DNA of 64,000 nt from Allokutzneria oryzae (GTDB lineage Bacteria > Actinomycetota > Actinomycetes > Mycobacteriales > Pseudonocardiaceae): positions 310,001 through 374,000 of the forward strand of contig NZ_JBHLZU010000010.1 of NCBI RefSeq assembly GCF_042429765.1, in the 5' to 3' direction. Positions 32,773 through 40,066 of this stretch are shown one piece after another. A model generated the notes under the pieces. It was not told the origin of the DNA, did not search any database, and worked only from the letters and a program-made list of their open reading frames with translations. Within the stretch, counting starts at the first letter, position 1. Each line of letters starts with the position of its first letter. The position numbers and the translations under genes were made by a program.

Positions 32773-34314
32773 ATGTCGCACGTTCCTGTCGGCTTGAAGC
32801 CGCTGTCCAGGGCGCAGGTGCTCGCCGTCGTCCGCGGCGGAGCGCCGGTGGAGATCACCCCGGAGGCCCGCGACGCCGTCGCCGCCTCCCGCGCCCACAT
32901 CGAGGCGCTCGCCGCCGCCGAGACCCCCACCTACGGGGTGTCCACCGGCTTCGGCGCGCTGGCCACCAAGCACATCCCGCTCGACCGTCGCGCCGCGCTG
33001 CAGAGCTCGCTGATCCGCTCGCACGCCGCGGGCGCCGGTCCCGAGGTCGAGCCCGAGGTCGTCCGCGGGCTGATGCTGCTGCGGCTGCGCACGCTCGCTT
33101 CAGGGCACACCGGGGTCCGGCTGTCCACTGTGGACACGCTCGCCGGGATGCTCAACGCGGGCATCGTCCCCGTCGTGCACGAGTACGGCTCGCTCGGCTG
33201 CTCCGGCGACCTCGCCCCGCTGTCGGCGATCGCGCTCGCGCTCACCGGCGAGGGCCAGGTCCGCGACGGCTCCGGTGCCCTGCGCCCGGCGGCCGAGGCG
33301 CTGTACGAGGCCGGGCTCGAACCGGTCCAGCTCGCCGAGAAGGAGGGGCTGGCGCTGATCAACGGCACCGACGGCATGCTCGGCATGCTGGTCATGGCCT
33401 GCGCCGACCTCGCGGAGCTGTTCGACATCGCCGACCTCACCGCCGCGATGAGCGTCGAGGCGCTGCTGGGGACCGACCGGGTCTTCGCGCCGGAGCTGCA
33501 CGCGCTTCGCCCGCATCCCGGCCAGACCCTGTCCGCCGCCCGGATGGCCGCGTTCCTCAAGGACTCCGAGATCGTCGCGAGTCACCGGGGTCCGGACTGC
33601 AACCGCGTCCAGGACGCGTACTCGCTGCGCTGCGCCCCGCAGGTGCACGGCGCCGCGCGGGACAGCCTGACGCACGCGGAAACCGTCGCGGAGCGCGAAC
33701 TCGCCTCCGTCATCGACAACCCCATCGTTCTCGCGGACGGGCGTGTCGAGTCCAACGGCAACTTCCACGGCGCGCCGCTGGCCTACGTGCTGGACTTCCT
33801 CGCGATCCCGCTCGCCGACGTCGCGAGCATGGCCGAGCGCCGCACCGACCGCATGCTGGACAAGGCGCGCTCGCACGGGCTCCCGCCGTTCCTCGCCGAC
33901 GATCCCGGCGTGGACTCCGGCCACATGATCGCGCAGTACACGCAGGCCGCCGTCGTCTCCGAGCTCAAGCGGCTCGCCGTGCCCGCGTCGGTGGACTCGA
34001 TCCCGAGCAGCGCCATGCAGGAGGACCACGTCTCCATGGGCTGGTCCGCCGCGCGCAAGCTGCGCAAGGCCGTCGACGGGCTGCGCACCGTGCTCGCCAT
34101 CGAGCTGCTGACCGCGGCGCGGGCGCTGGACCTGCGCGCGCCCTTGCGGCCCGGTCCGGCCAGCGCCGGAGTCATCGCGCTGCTCCGCGAGTCCACGGGC
34201 GGGCCGGGCCCGGACCGCCACCTCGCACCCGAGATCGCCGCGGCCGAGGAGCTGATCCGCTCCGGTGCCGTGCTTGCCCACCTTGAGTCCACTGTGGACG
34301 GGAGAAACCGGTGA
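32773..34314 (+). CDS. hutH: Histidine ammonia-lyase
   Basis: A 513-residue enzyme that deaminates L-histidine to urocanate. The MIO prosthetic group forms from Cys143-Ser144-Gly145 (GCSGDLAPLS), the Cys variant known from Streptomyces, instead of Ala-Ser-Gly. Substrate-site motifs YGVSTGFGALA, QDAYSLRCAPQVHG and SNGNFHGAPLAYVLD are present. The start is ATG at 32773, near a G-rich Shine-Dalgarno; the 24 codons upstream are weak. The stop overlaps hutU (GTGA). Two GTCCACTGTGGAC sequences lie inside the gene. Confidence 0.95.
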   Translation: MSHVPVGLKPLSRAQVLAVVRGGAPVEITPEARDAVAASRAHIEALAAAETPTYGVSTGFGALATKHIPLDRRAALQSSLIRSHAAGAGPEVEPEVVRGLMLLRLRTLASGHTGVRLSTVDTLAGMLNAGIVPVVHEYGSLGCSGDLAPLSAIALALTGEGQVRDGSGALRPAAEALYEAGLEPVQLAEKEGLALINGTDGMLGMLVMACADLAELFDIADLTAAMSVEALLGTDRVFAPELHALRPHPGQTLSAARMAAFLKDSEIVASHRGPDCNRVQDAYSLRCAPQVHGAARDSLTHAETVAERELASVIDNPIVLADGRVESNGNFHGAPLAYVLDFLAIPLADVASMAERRTDRMLDKARSHGLPPFLADDPGVDSGHMIAQYTQAAVVSELKRLAVPASVDSIPSSAMQEDHVSMGWSAARKLRKAVDGLRTVLAIELLTAARALDLRAPLRPGPASAGVIALLRESTGGPGPDRHLAPEIAAAEELIRSGAVLAHLESTVDGRNR

Positions 34315-35969
34315 ACGCAGGACCTCGCCCCGTACGTGCCGCCCGAGGAACCGAACTGACCGCGCGCAGCTGGGCCACCGAGGCGCCGCTGCGCATGCTC
34401 CAGAACAACCTGGACCCCGAGGTCGCCGAGCGCCCGGACGACCTGGTCGTCTACGGCGGCACCGGCAAGGCCGTCCGCGACTGGAACTGCTTCGACGCGA
34501 TCATCCGCGAGCTGCGGAACCTGGCCGAGGACGAGACGCTGCTCGTCCAGTCCGGCAAGCCGGTCGGTGTGCTGCGCACCCACGAGTGGGCGCCGCGCGT
34601 GCTGATCGCCAACTCCAACCTCGTCGGTGACTGGGCCACCTGGCCGGAGTTCCGCAAGCTGGAGTCGCAGGGCCTGACGATGTACGGCCAGATGACCGCG
34701 GGCTCGTGGATCTACATCGGCACGCAAGGAATCCTCCAGGGCACCTACGAGACCTTCGCCGCCGTGGCGCAGAAGCGCTTCGGTGGCACGCTCGCCGGGA
34801 CGCTGACCGTCACCGCCGGTCTCGGTGGCATGGGTGGTGCCCAGCCGCTCGCGGTCACCATGAACGAGGGTGTCGCGCTGGTGGTCGAGGTCGATCGCGA
34901 GCGGGCTCAGCGTCGCGTCGAGACCCGCTACCTCGACGAGATCGCCGACGACCTCGATGACGCGATCTCCCGTGTGCTGTCGGCGAAAGCCGACCGCCGG
35001 GCGCTCTCGGTCGGCGTGATCGGCAACGCCGCCGAGGTGCTGCCGGAGCTGCTGCGCCGTGGTGTCGCGGTGGACGTGGTCACCGACCAGACCTCCGCGC
35101 ACGACCCGTTGGCGTACCTGCCGAAGGGCGTCACGGTGGAGGAGTGGGCCGACTACGCCGCCGCCAAGCCGGAGGAGTTCACCACGCGCGCCCGCGAGTC
35201 GATGGCCGAGCACGTGGCCGCGATGGTCGGGTTCCAGGACGCGGGCGCCGAGGTCTTCGACTACGGCAACTCCATTCGCGGCGAGGCGCAGCTCGGCGGC
35301 TACGAGCGGGCCTTCGACTTCCCCGGCTTCGTGCCCGCCTACATCCGCCCGCTGTTCTGCGAGGGCAAGGGCCCGTTCCGCTGGGCCGCGCTGTCGGGTG
35401 ACCCCGAGGACATCGCGAAGACCGACCGCGCGATCCTGGAGCTGTTCCCGGAGAACGCCCAGCTCGCGCGGTGGATCAAGATGGCGGGCGAACGCGTCGC
35501 GTTCCAAGGGCTTCCGTCGCGGATCTGCTGGCTCGGCTACGGCGAGCGGCACCTCGCGGGCCTGAAGTTCAACGAGATGGTGGCCTCCGGCGAGCTGTCC
35601 GCGCCGATCGTGATCGGCCGCGACCACCTCGACTGCGGCTCGGTGGCCTCGCCGTACCGCGAGACCGAGGCGATGGCCGACGGCTCGGACGCGATCGCCG
35701 ACTGGCCGCTGCTGAACGCGCTGATCAACACGGCTTCGGGCGCGACCTGGGTGTCCCTCCACCACGGTGGTGGCGTGGGTATCGGCCGCTCCATCCACGC
35801 GGGCCAGGTCACGGTGGCCGACGGCACGGAGCTGGCCGCCAAGAAGCTGGAGCGCGTGCTCACCAACGACCCGGCCATGGGAGTGCTCCGCCACGTGGAC
35901 GCGGGCTACGACCGCGCCTCCTCCGTCGCCACCGCCCACTCCCTCCCCATCCCCACAGCGCAGTCCTGA
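34311..35969 (+). CDS. hutU: Urocanate hydratase
   Basis: A 552-residue NAD-dependent enzyme converting urocanate to 4-imidazolone-5-propanoate. The NAD-binding region contains GGTLAGTLTVTAGLGGMGGAQPLA (cited in part: GGMGGAQPLA), and GSHNNY-type regions such as FDYGNSIRGEA and DHLDCGSVASPYRETE match the family. It starts at GTG 34311 overlapping the hutH stop, so the two are coupled. The family 1 palindrome copy B begins 2 bp after its stop. Confidence 0.95.
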   Translation: MNAGPRPVRAARGTELTARSWATEAPLRMLQNNLDPEVAERPDDLVVYGGTGKAVRDWNCFDAIIRELRNLAEDETLLVQSGKPVGVLRTHEWAPRVLIANSNLVGDWATWPEFRKLESQGLTMYGQMTAGSWIYIGTQGILQGTYETFAAVAQKRFGGTLAGTLTVTAGLGGMGGAQPLAVTMNEGVALVVEVDRERAQRRVETRYLDEIADDLDDAISRVLSAKADRRALSVGVIGNAAEVLPELLRRGVAVDVVTDQTSAHDPLAYLPKGVTVEEWADYAAAKPEEFTTRARESMAEHVAAMVGFQDAGAEVFDYGNSIRGEAQLGGYERAFDFPGFVPAYIRPLFCEGKGPFRWAALSGDPEDIAKTDRAILELFPENAQLARWIKMAGERVAFQGLPSRICWLGYGERHLAGLKFNEMVASGELSAPIVIGRDHLDCGSVASPYRETEAMADGSDAIADWPLLNALINTASGATWVSLHHGGGVGIGRSIHAGQVTVADGTELAAKKLERVLTNDPAMGVLRHVDAGYDRASSVATAHSLPIPTAQS

Positions 35970-35971
35970 CC

Positions 35972-36033
35972 GCCATTCGCGGGCTTATGGACGCTTGAGC
36001 GCGCTCAGAGAGGTCCATAAGCCCGCGAATGGC
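35972..36033. repeat. 62-bp intergenic palindrome, family 1 copy B
   Basis: Arms 35972-35992 and 36013-36033 are identical to those of copies A and C, with a 20-nt loop containing GAGCGCGCTC. It lies between hutU and the M20 amidase gene, both on the plus strand, so it could lower transcription of the distal hut genes. Confidence 0.85.
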
Positions 36034-36063
36034 CATATTTGGGTGTGAGGAGAGGGGATCAGG

Positions 36064-37269
36064 GTGAGTGGTGCGGTTGGGTTGATGGCGGCGATCGCGG
36101 ATGTGGGGCGGGACCGGAGCCGCGGGGGGTACTCGCGGCACGGGTTCGACGACGTCGAGCTGAGCCTGCGGGAGTGGTTCGTCGCCGAGGCGACCGACCG
36201 AGGGCTCGACGTCACCTGCGACCGGAACGGGAACCTCTGGGCGTGGTGGGGGAGTCCCGGACCGGGCGCGATCATCACGGGTAGCCACCTGGACTCGGTG
36301 CCCGGCGGCGGGGCCTTCGACGGCCCGCTCGGCGTTGTGTCCGCGCTCGCGGCGGTGGATGCCATGCAGGCCAAGGGTTTCAAGCCCGCGAAGCCGTTCG
36401 CGATCGTCGTCTTCGCCGAGGAGGAGGGCGGCCGGTTCGGCGTCGCGTGCCTCGGCTCCCGGTTGATGGCGGGCGCGATCGACCCGGACGCGGCGCGGCG
36501 GCTGCGCGATCCCGATGGGGTGTCGCTGGCCGAAGCGGTCGCCGCGGCCGGGCTCGACCCGGCGCGGATGGGCCGGGACGACGAGGCGCTGGCCTCCATC
36601 GGCTGCTTCATCGAGCTGCACGTGGAGCAGGGGCGCGGGCTGATCGACCTCGGAGCGCCGGTCGGTGTCGCGAGCTCGATCCTGGCGCACGGGCGCTGGC
36701 GGTTCAGCTTCACCGGTGAGGGCAACCACGCGGGGGCCACGCCCATCGGCGACCGGCGCGACCCCATGCTGCCCGCGTCGCAGCTGGTGCTCGCCGCGCG
36801 GGCTGCGGCGTCCAGAGTGGACGGAGCACGGGCCACGATCGGCCGCATCCAGCCGGTTCCGGGTGGCACCAACGTGATCGCGTCCACTGTGGACGTGTGG
36901 TTGGACGCCCGCGCGGCGACGGACGAGGTGACCCGCTCGGTGGTCGCGGAGATCAAGGCCGCCGGGATGGACGCCGCTGAGGCCGAAGGCTGTGAGCTGA
37001 CGGTCACCGAGGAGTCCTACGGTGACACAGTGATCTTCGACCCGGCGCTGCGGGACAGCCTCGCCGCCCAGCTCGGCGGGGTCCCCGCGCTGCCGACCGG
37101 GGCGGGGCACGACGCGGGCATCCTCGCCGCACAGGTGCCGACCGCGATGCTCTTCGTGCGCAACCCGACCGGGGTCAGTCACGCCCCTGCCGAGCACGCG
37201 GAGCCGGACGACTGCGAGGCGGGAGTGGCCGCGCTGGCAACGGTTCTCGAACACCATCTGTCCATTTAG
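36064..37269 (+). CDS. M20-family amidohydrolase (allantoate/N-carbamoyl amino acid type), probable N-formylglutamate amidase
   Basis: A 401-residue dinuclear zinc amidohydrolase. Metal ligands lie in TGSHLDSVPGGGAFDGPLG, FAEEEGGRFGVACLGS and IELHVEQG, with the last His in GAGHDAG. The dimerisation domain starts near residue 215 with GEGNHAGATPIGDRRDP. The family cleaves allantoate or N-carbamoyl amino acids. Here it stands between hutU and hutF, in the place where an N-formylglutamate deformylase would be needed, and no hutG is in the window. The start is GTG at 36064 with GGAGAGGGG upstream. Its stop is 9 bp before hutF. Confidence 0.88.
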   Translation: MSGAVGLMAAIADVGRDRSRGGYSRHGFDDVELSLREWFVAEATDRGLDVTCDRNGNLWAWWGSPGPGAIITGSHLDSVPGGGAFDGPLGVVSALAAVDAMQAKGFKPAKPFAIVVFAEEEGGRFGVACLGSRLMAGAIDPDAARRLRDPDGVSLAEAVAAAGLDPARMGRDDEALASIGCFIELHVEQGRGLIDLGAPVGVASSILAHGRWRFSFTGEGNHAGATPIGDRRDPMLPASQLVLAARAAASRVDGARATIGRIQPVPGGTNVIASTVDVWLDARAATDEVTRSVVAEIKAAGMDAAEAEGCELTVTEESYGDTVIFDPALRDSLAAQLGGVPALPTGAGHDAGILAAQVPTAMLFVRNPTGVSHAPAEHAEPDDCEAGVAALATVLEHHLSI

Positions 37270-37278
37270 GAGAGTGGT

Positions 37279-38586
37279 ATGCGGTTCTGGTGTGAGTCGG
37301 CGTGGCTTGATGGCGCGGTCGCCAGCAGCGTGCTGGTGGAGGAAACCGGCGGGATCATCACCTCAGTGGTGGCCGGGGCTCCTGCGGAAGGAGCGGAAAG
37401 GCTTGGCGGACTTGTGCTCCCCGGCTTCGCCAACGCCCATTCACATGCCTTCCACCGCGCGCTGAGAGGGCGCACCCACGGAGACGGCGGGACTTTCTGG
37501 ACTTGGCGCACGGGGATGTACGCGCTCGCGCAACGTCTTGATCCGGACAGCTACCTCGCGCTCGCCCGCGCCGCATATGCCGAGATGGCGATCGCCGGTG
37601 TGACGTGCGTGGGTGAGTTCCACTACCTGCACCACGCGGAAGGTGGGCGTGCCTACGCCGATCCCAACGCGATGAGTGAGGCCCTGCGCCAGGCGGCGGC
37701 CGAGGCTGGTGTGCGGCTCACGCTGCTCGACACCTGTTATCTCGCAGGGGGTATCGGCGAGCCGCTGAACGAGACGCAGTTGCGTTTCGGTGACCAAACC
37801 GCTGACCGCTGGGCGGAGCGAGTCGCTGCGTTCCGGGAGGACTCGAACACTCGTGTCGGCGGGGCGATCCACTCCGTGCGGGCTGTTCCCCGCTCCTCCC
37901 TGGCCGACGTCGCGGAGGGCATCTCAATAGATCGCCCGCTGCACGTGCATCTGTCGGAACAGCCTGCGGAGAACGAGGCTTGCCAGGCTGCATACGGCTT
38001 GACGCCCACACAGCTCCTGCACGAAGCAGGGGTGCTGTCGCCGCGCACAGTCGCAGTTCACGCAACGCACCTGACGGCTCACGACATCGAGTTGTTGGGG
38101 AACACCAGGACCGGAGCGTGCTTCTGTCCCACCACAGAAGCGGACCTGGCTGACGGGATCGGTCCGGCCCGCGAGCTGGTGGACGCGGGTAGTCCCCTGA
38201 GCCTCGGCAGCGATCAGCACGCGGTGATCGACCCGATCCTCGAAGCCCGCGCGCTTGAGCACGGCGAGCGCCTGCGCTCCGGGGAGCGTGGGCGGTTCAC
38301 CCTGCCGGAGCTCATGACCGCTTCGACAAGAGCCGGTCACGGCGCTCTGGGCTGGACGGAAGCCGGGAGCATCGCTGTCGGAGCGCCGTGCGACCTCGTC
38401 CAGGTACGGCTGGACAGTCCGCGCACGGCGGGATCGTTGCCGGAGCAGGCTTTGCTCAGCGCATCAGCGTCCGATGTGGACACTGTGGTCAGCTCGGGTG
38501 TCGTGGTGGCGCGCGACGGGTGGCACGAGCGGCTGGGCGATGTCGGCAGGCTGTTGAACGACGCGATCGAAGGGCTGTGGACGTGA
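37279..38586 (+). CDS. hutF: Formimidoylglutamate deiminase
   Basis: A 435-residue amidohydrolase that turns N-formimino-L-glutamate into N-formyl-L-glutamate and ammonia. NAHSHAFHRALRGRTH holds the first metal ligands; LHVHLSEQPAENEAC, the His in VHATHLTAHD and the Asp in LGSDQHAVID complete the site. Its presence means this pathway ends in formyl-Glu rather than formamide. The start is ATG at 37279, 9 bp after the amidase stop. It overlaps hutI as GTGA. Confidence 0.93.
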   Translation: MRFWCESAWLDGAVASSVLVEETGGIITSVVAGAPAEGAERLGGLVLPGFANAHSHAFHRALRGRTHGDGGTFWTWRTGMYALAQRLDPDSYLALARAAYAEMAIAGVTCVGEFHYLHHAEGGRAYADPNAMSEALRQAAAEAGVRLTLLDTCYLAGGIGEPLNETQLRFGDQTADRWAERVAAFREDSNTRVGGAIHSVRAVPRSSLADVAEGISIDRPLHVHLSEQPAENEACQAAYGLTPTQLLHEAGVLSPRTVAVHATHLTAHDIELLGNTRTGACFCPTTEADLADGIGPARELVDAGSPLSLGSDQHAVIDPILEARALEHGERLRSGERGRFTLPELMTASTRAGHGALGWTEAGSIAVGAPCDLVQVRLDSPRTAGSLPEQALLSASASDVDTVVSSGVVVARDGWHERLGDVGRLLNDAIEGLWT

Positions 38587-39740
38587 GCATCCTGATCACC
38601 GGTATCGGCGAGCTGACGACGAACGACGACGAGCTGGGCGAGCTGGCCGAGGCGGCAGTGGTGCTCGACGGCGAGCGCGTGGCGTGGGTGGGCGCGGCGA
38701 CCGCTGCTCCGGACGCCGACGAGCGGGTCGATGTCGGTGGCCGCGCCGTTCTGCCGGGCTGGGTGGACAGCCACACCCACCTGCTCTTCGCGGGCGATCG
38801 CACCGCCGAGTTCTCCGCGCGCATGGCCGGAAAGCCTTACCAGGCAGGTGGAATCGCGGTGACCGTCGAAGCGACCCGCGCGGCCGACGACGACGTGCTG
38901 CTGAAGAACCTCCTGCTGCACGTCGCTGAGGCGCGGCGTCAGGGAACGACGACGATCGAGACGAAGACCGGCTATGGCCTCACGGTCGCCGACGAGGTCC
39001 GTGCCGCGCGCATTGCCGCTTCAGTCGCCGACGAGGTCACATTCCTCGGTGCCCACCTGGTACCCGCTGGTTCGGATGCGGAGTCCTATGTGGACCTCGT
39101 GTGCGGGGAGATGCTGGCTGAGGTCGCGCCCTTCGTGCGGTGGGCAGACGTGTTCTGCGAGACCGGCGCGTTCGACGAACAGCAGTCCCGCAAGGTGCTG
39201 AAAGCCGCTCAGGCGGCGGGTTTGGGGCTGCGCGTGCACGGCAACCAGCTCGGTCCGGGTCCGGGCGTGCGCCTCGCGGTGGAACTCGGCGCGGCCAGCG
39301 TTGACCACTGCACCCACCTCACACGGTCCGATGTGGACAGTCTGGCGGGCTCGGAGACGGTGGCGACGCTGCTACCCGCGTGCGACCTCTCGACCCGCCA
39401 ACCGCTGCCTGACGCCCGTGCGCTGATCGACGCGGGCGCGACGGTGGCGCTGGCCTCCAACTGCAACCCGGGTTCCTCGTACACCTCGTCCATGGCGTTC
39501 TGTGTCGCCACAGCGGTGTTGCAGATGCGGATGAGCGTCGCGGAGGCGGTGCGCGCGGCGACCTGGGGAGGCGCGCGTGCGTTGCGCCGCGAGAGCGGGG
39601 ACGGCGCGGTCGGCGTGATCCGCGTGGGCGCGCGGGCGGACCTGCACGTGCTCGACGCGCCTTCGACCACGCACCTCGCCTATCGCCCCGGAGTCCCGCT
39701 CACCCACTCCGTCTACCGCAAGGGCACCCGCCTCGCGTAA
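38583..39740 (+). CDS. hutI: Imidazolonepropionase
   Basis: A 385-residue metal-dependent hydrolase opening 4-imidazolone-5-propanoate to formimino-Glu. The metal motif DSHTHLLFAGDRTAEF, GAHLVPAG, HGNQLGPG and NCNPGSSYTSSM are family landmarks. I chose GTG at 38583, overlapping the hutF stop by 4 bp; another in-frame GTG at 38577 would add two residues. It is the last hut gene, followed by palindrome copy C. Confidence 0.94.
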   Translation: MSILITGIGELTTNDDELGELAEAAVVLDGERVAWVGAATAAPDADERVDVGGRAVLPGWVDSHTHLLFAGDRTAEFSARMAGKPYQAGGIAVTVEATRAADDDVLLKNLLLHVAEARRQGTTTIETKTGYGLTVADEVRAARIAASVADEVTFLGAHLVPAGSDAESYVDLVCGEMLAEVAPFVRWADVFCETGAFDEQQSRKVLKAAQAAGLGLRVHGNQLGPGPGVRLAVELGAASVDHCTHLTRSDVDSLAGSETVATLLPACDLSTRQPLPDARALIDAGATVALASNCNPGSSYTSSMAFCVATAVLQMRMSVAEAVRAATWGGARALRRESGDGAVGVIRVGARADLHVLDAPSTTHLAYRPGVPLTHSVYRKGTRLA

Positions 39741-39747
39741 CAACCCG

Positions 39748-39809
39748 GCCATTCGCGGGCTTATGGACGCTTTTGAGCGCTGAGAACGGTCCATAAGCCC
39801 GCGAATGGC
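39748..39809. repeat. 62-bp intergenic palindrome, family 1 copy C
   Basis: Arms 39748-39768 and 39789-39809 are identical to copies A and B, with a 20-nt loop (GCTTTTGAGCGCTGAGAACG). It lies between the convergent hutI and DUF6104 genes. Confidence 0.85.
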
Positions 39810-39815
39810 GGTAGG

Positions 39816-39989
39816 TCAGTCGTCCTCGTCGTCGCGGGCCAGGAAGGTGGCCAGGCGCTCGATCGGGGTCTCGAAGTCCGGGTTCAGGTCCACGAAGGCG
39901 CGCAGGCGGTCGGCGAGCCAGGAGAGGGTGACCTCCTCCTCGCCGCGCCGCTGCTCCAGCTCCTCGATGCCGCGGTCGGTGAAGTACAA
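39816..39989 (-). CDS. DUF6104-family small acidic protein
   Basis: A 57-residue protein that starts YFTDRGIEELEQRRGEEEVT after the initiator and ends LARDDEDD. The pattern matches DUF6104 small proteins that lie next to the 2-oxoglutarate enzyme gene in other actinomycetes. The function is unknown. I chose TTG at 39989 because GAGGGGAG lies 8 nt upstream and the family begins with MYFTDRG. It lies downstream of kgd, beyond a hairpin. Confidence 0.85.
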   Translation of the reverse strand: MYFTDRGIEELEQRRGEEEVTLSWLADRLRAFVDLNPDFETPIERLATFLARDDEDD

Positions 39990-40013
39990 CGCAACTGCTC
40001 CCCTCGGAGACGG

Positions 40014-40049
40014 CCGAGCCGCCGGATCCCTGGGGACCCGGCGGCTCGG
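40014..40049. terminator. Terminator after kgd
   Basis: Arms 40014-40025 (CCGAGCCGCCGG) and 40038-40049 are perfect complements around a 12-nt loop, just after the kgd stop on the minus strand and before the DUF6104 gene. Confidence 0.8.
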
Positions 40050-40066
40050 TGGCACAACTGCTGAGG

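Noticed and set aside
33783..35939. 718-residue minus-strand frame opposite hutU and the end of hutH
   Set aside because: It has shadow composition and covers two strongly matching hut genes.
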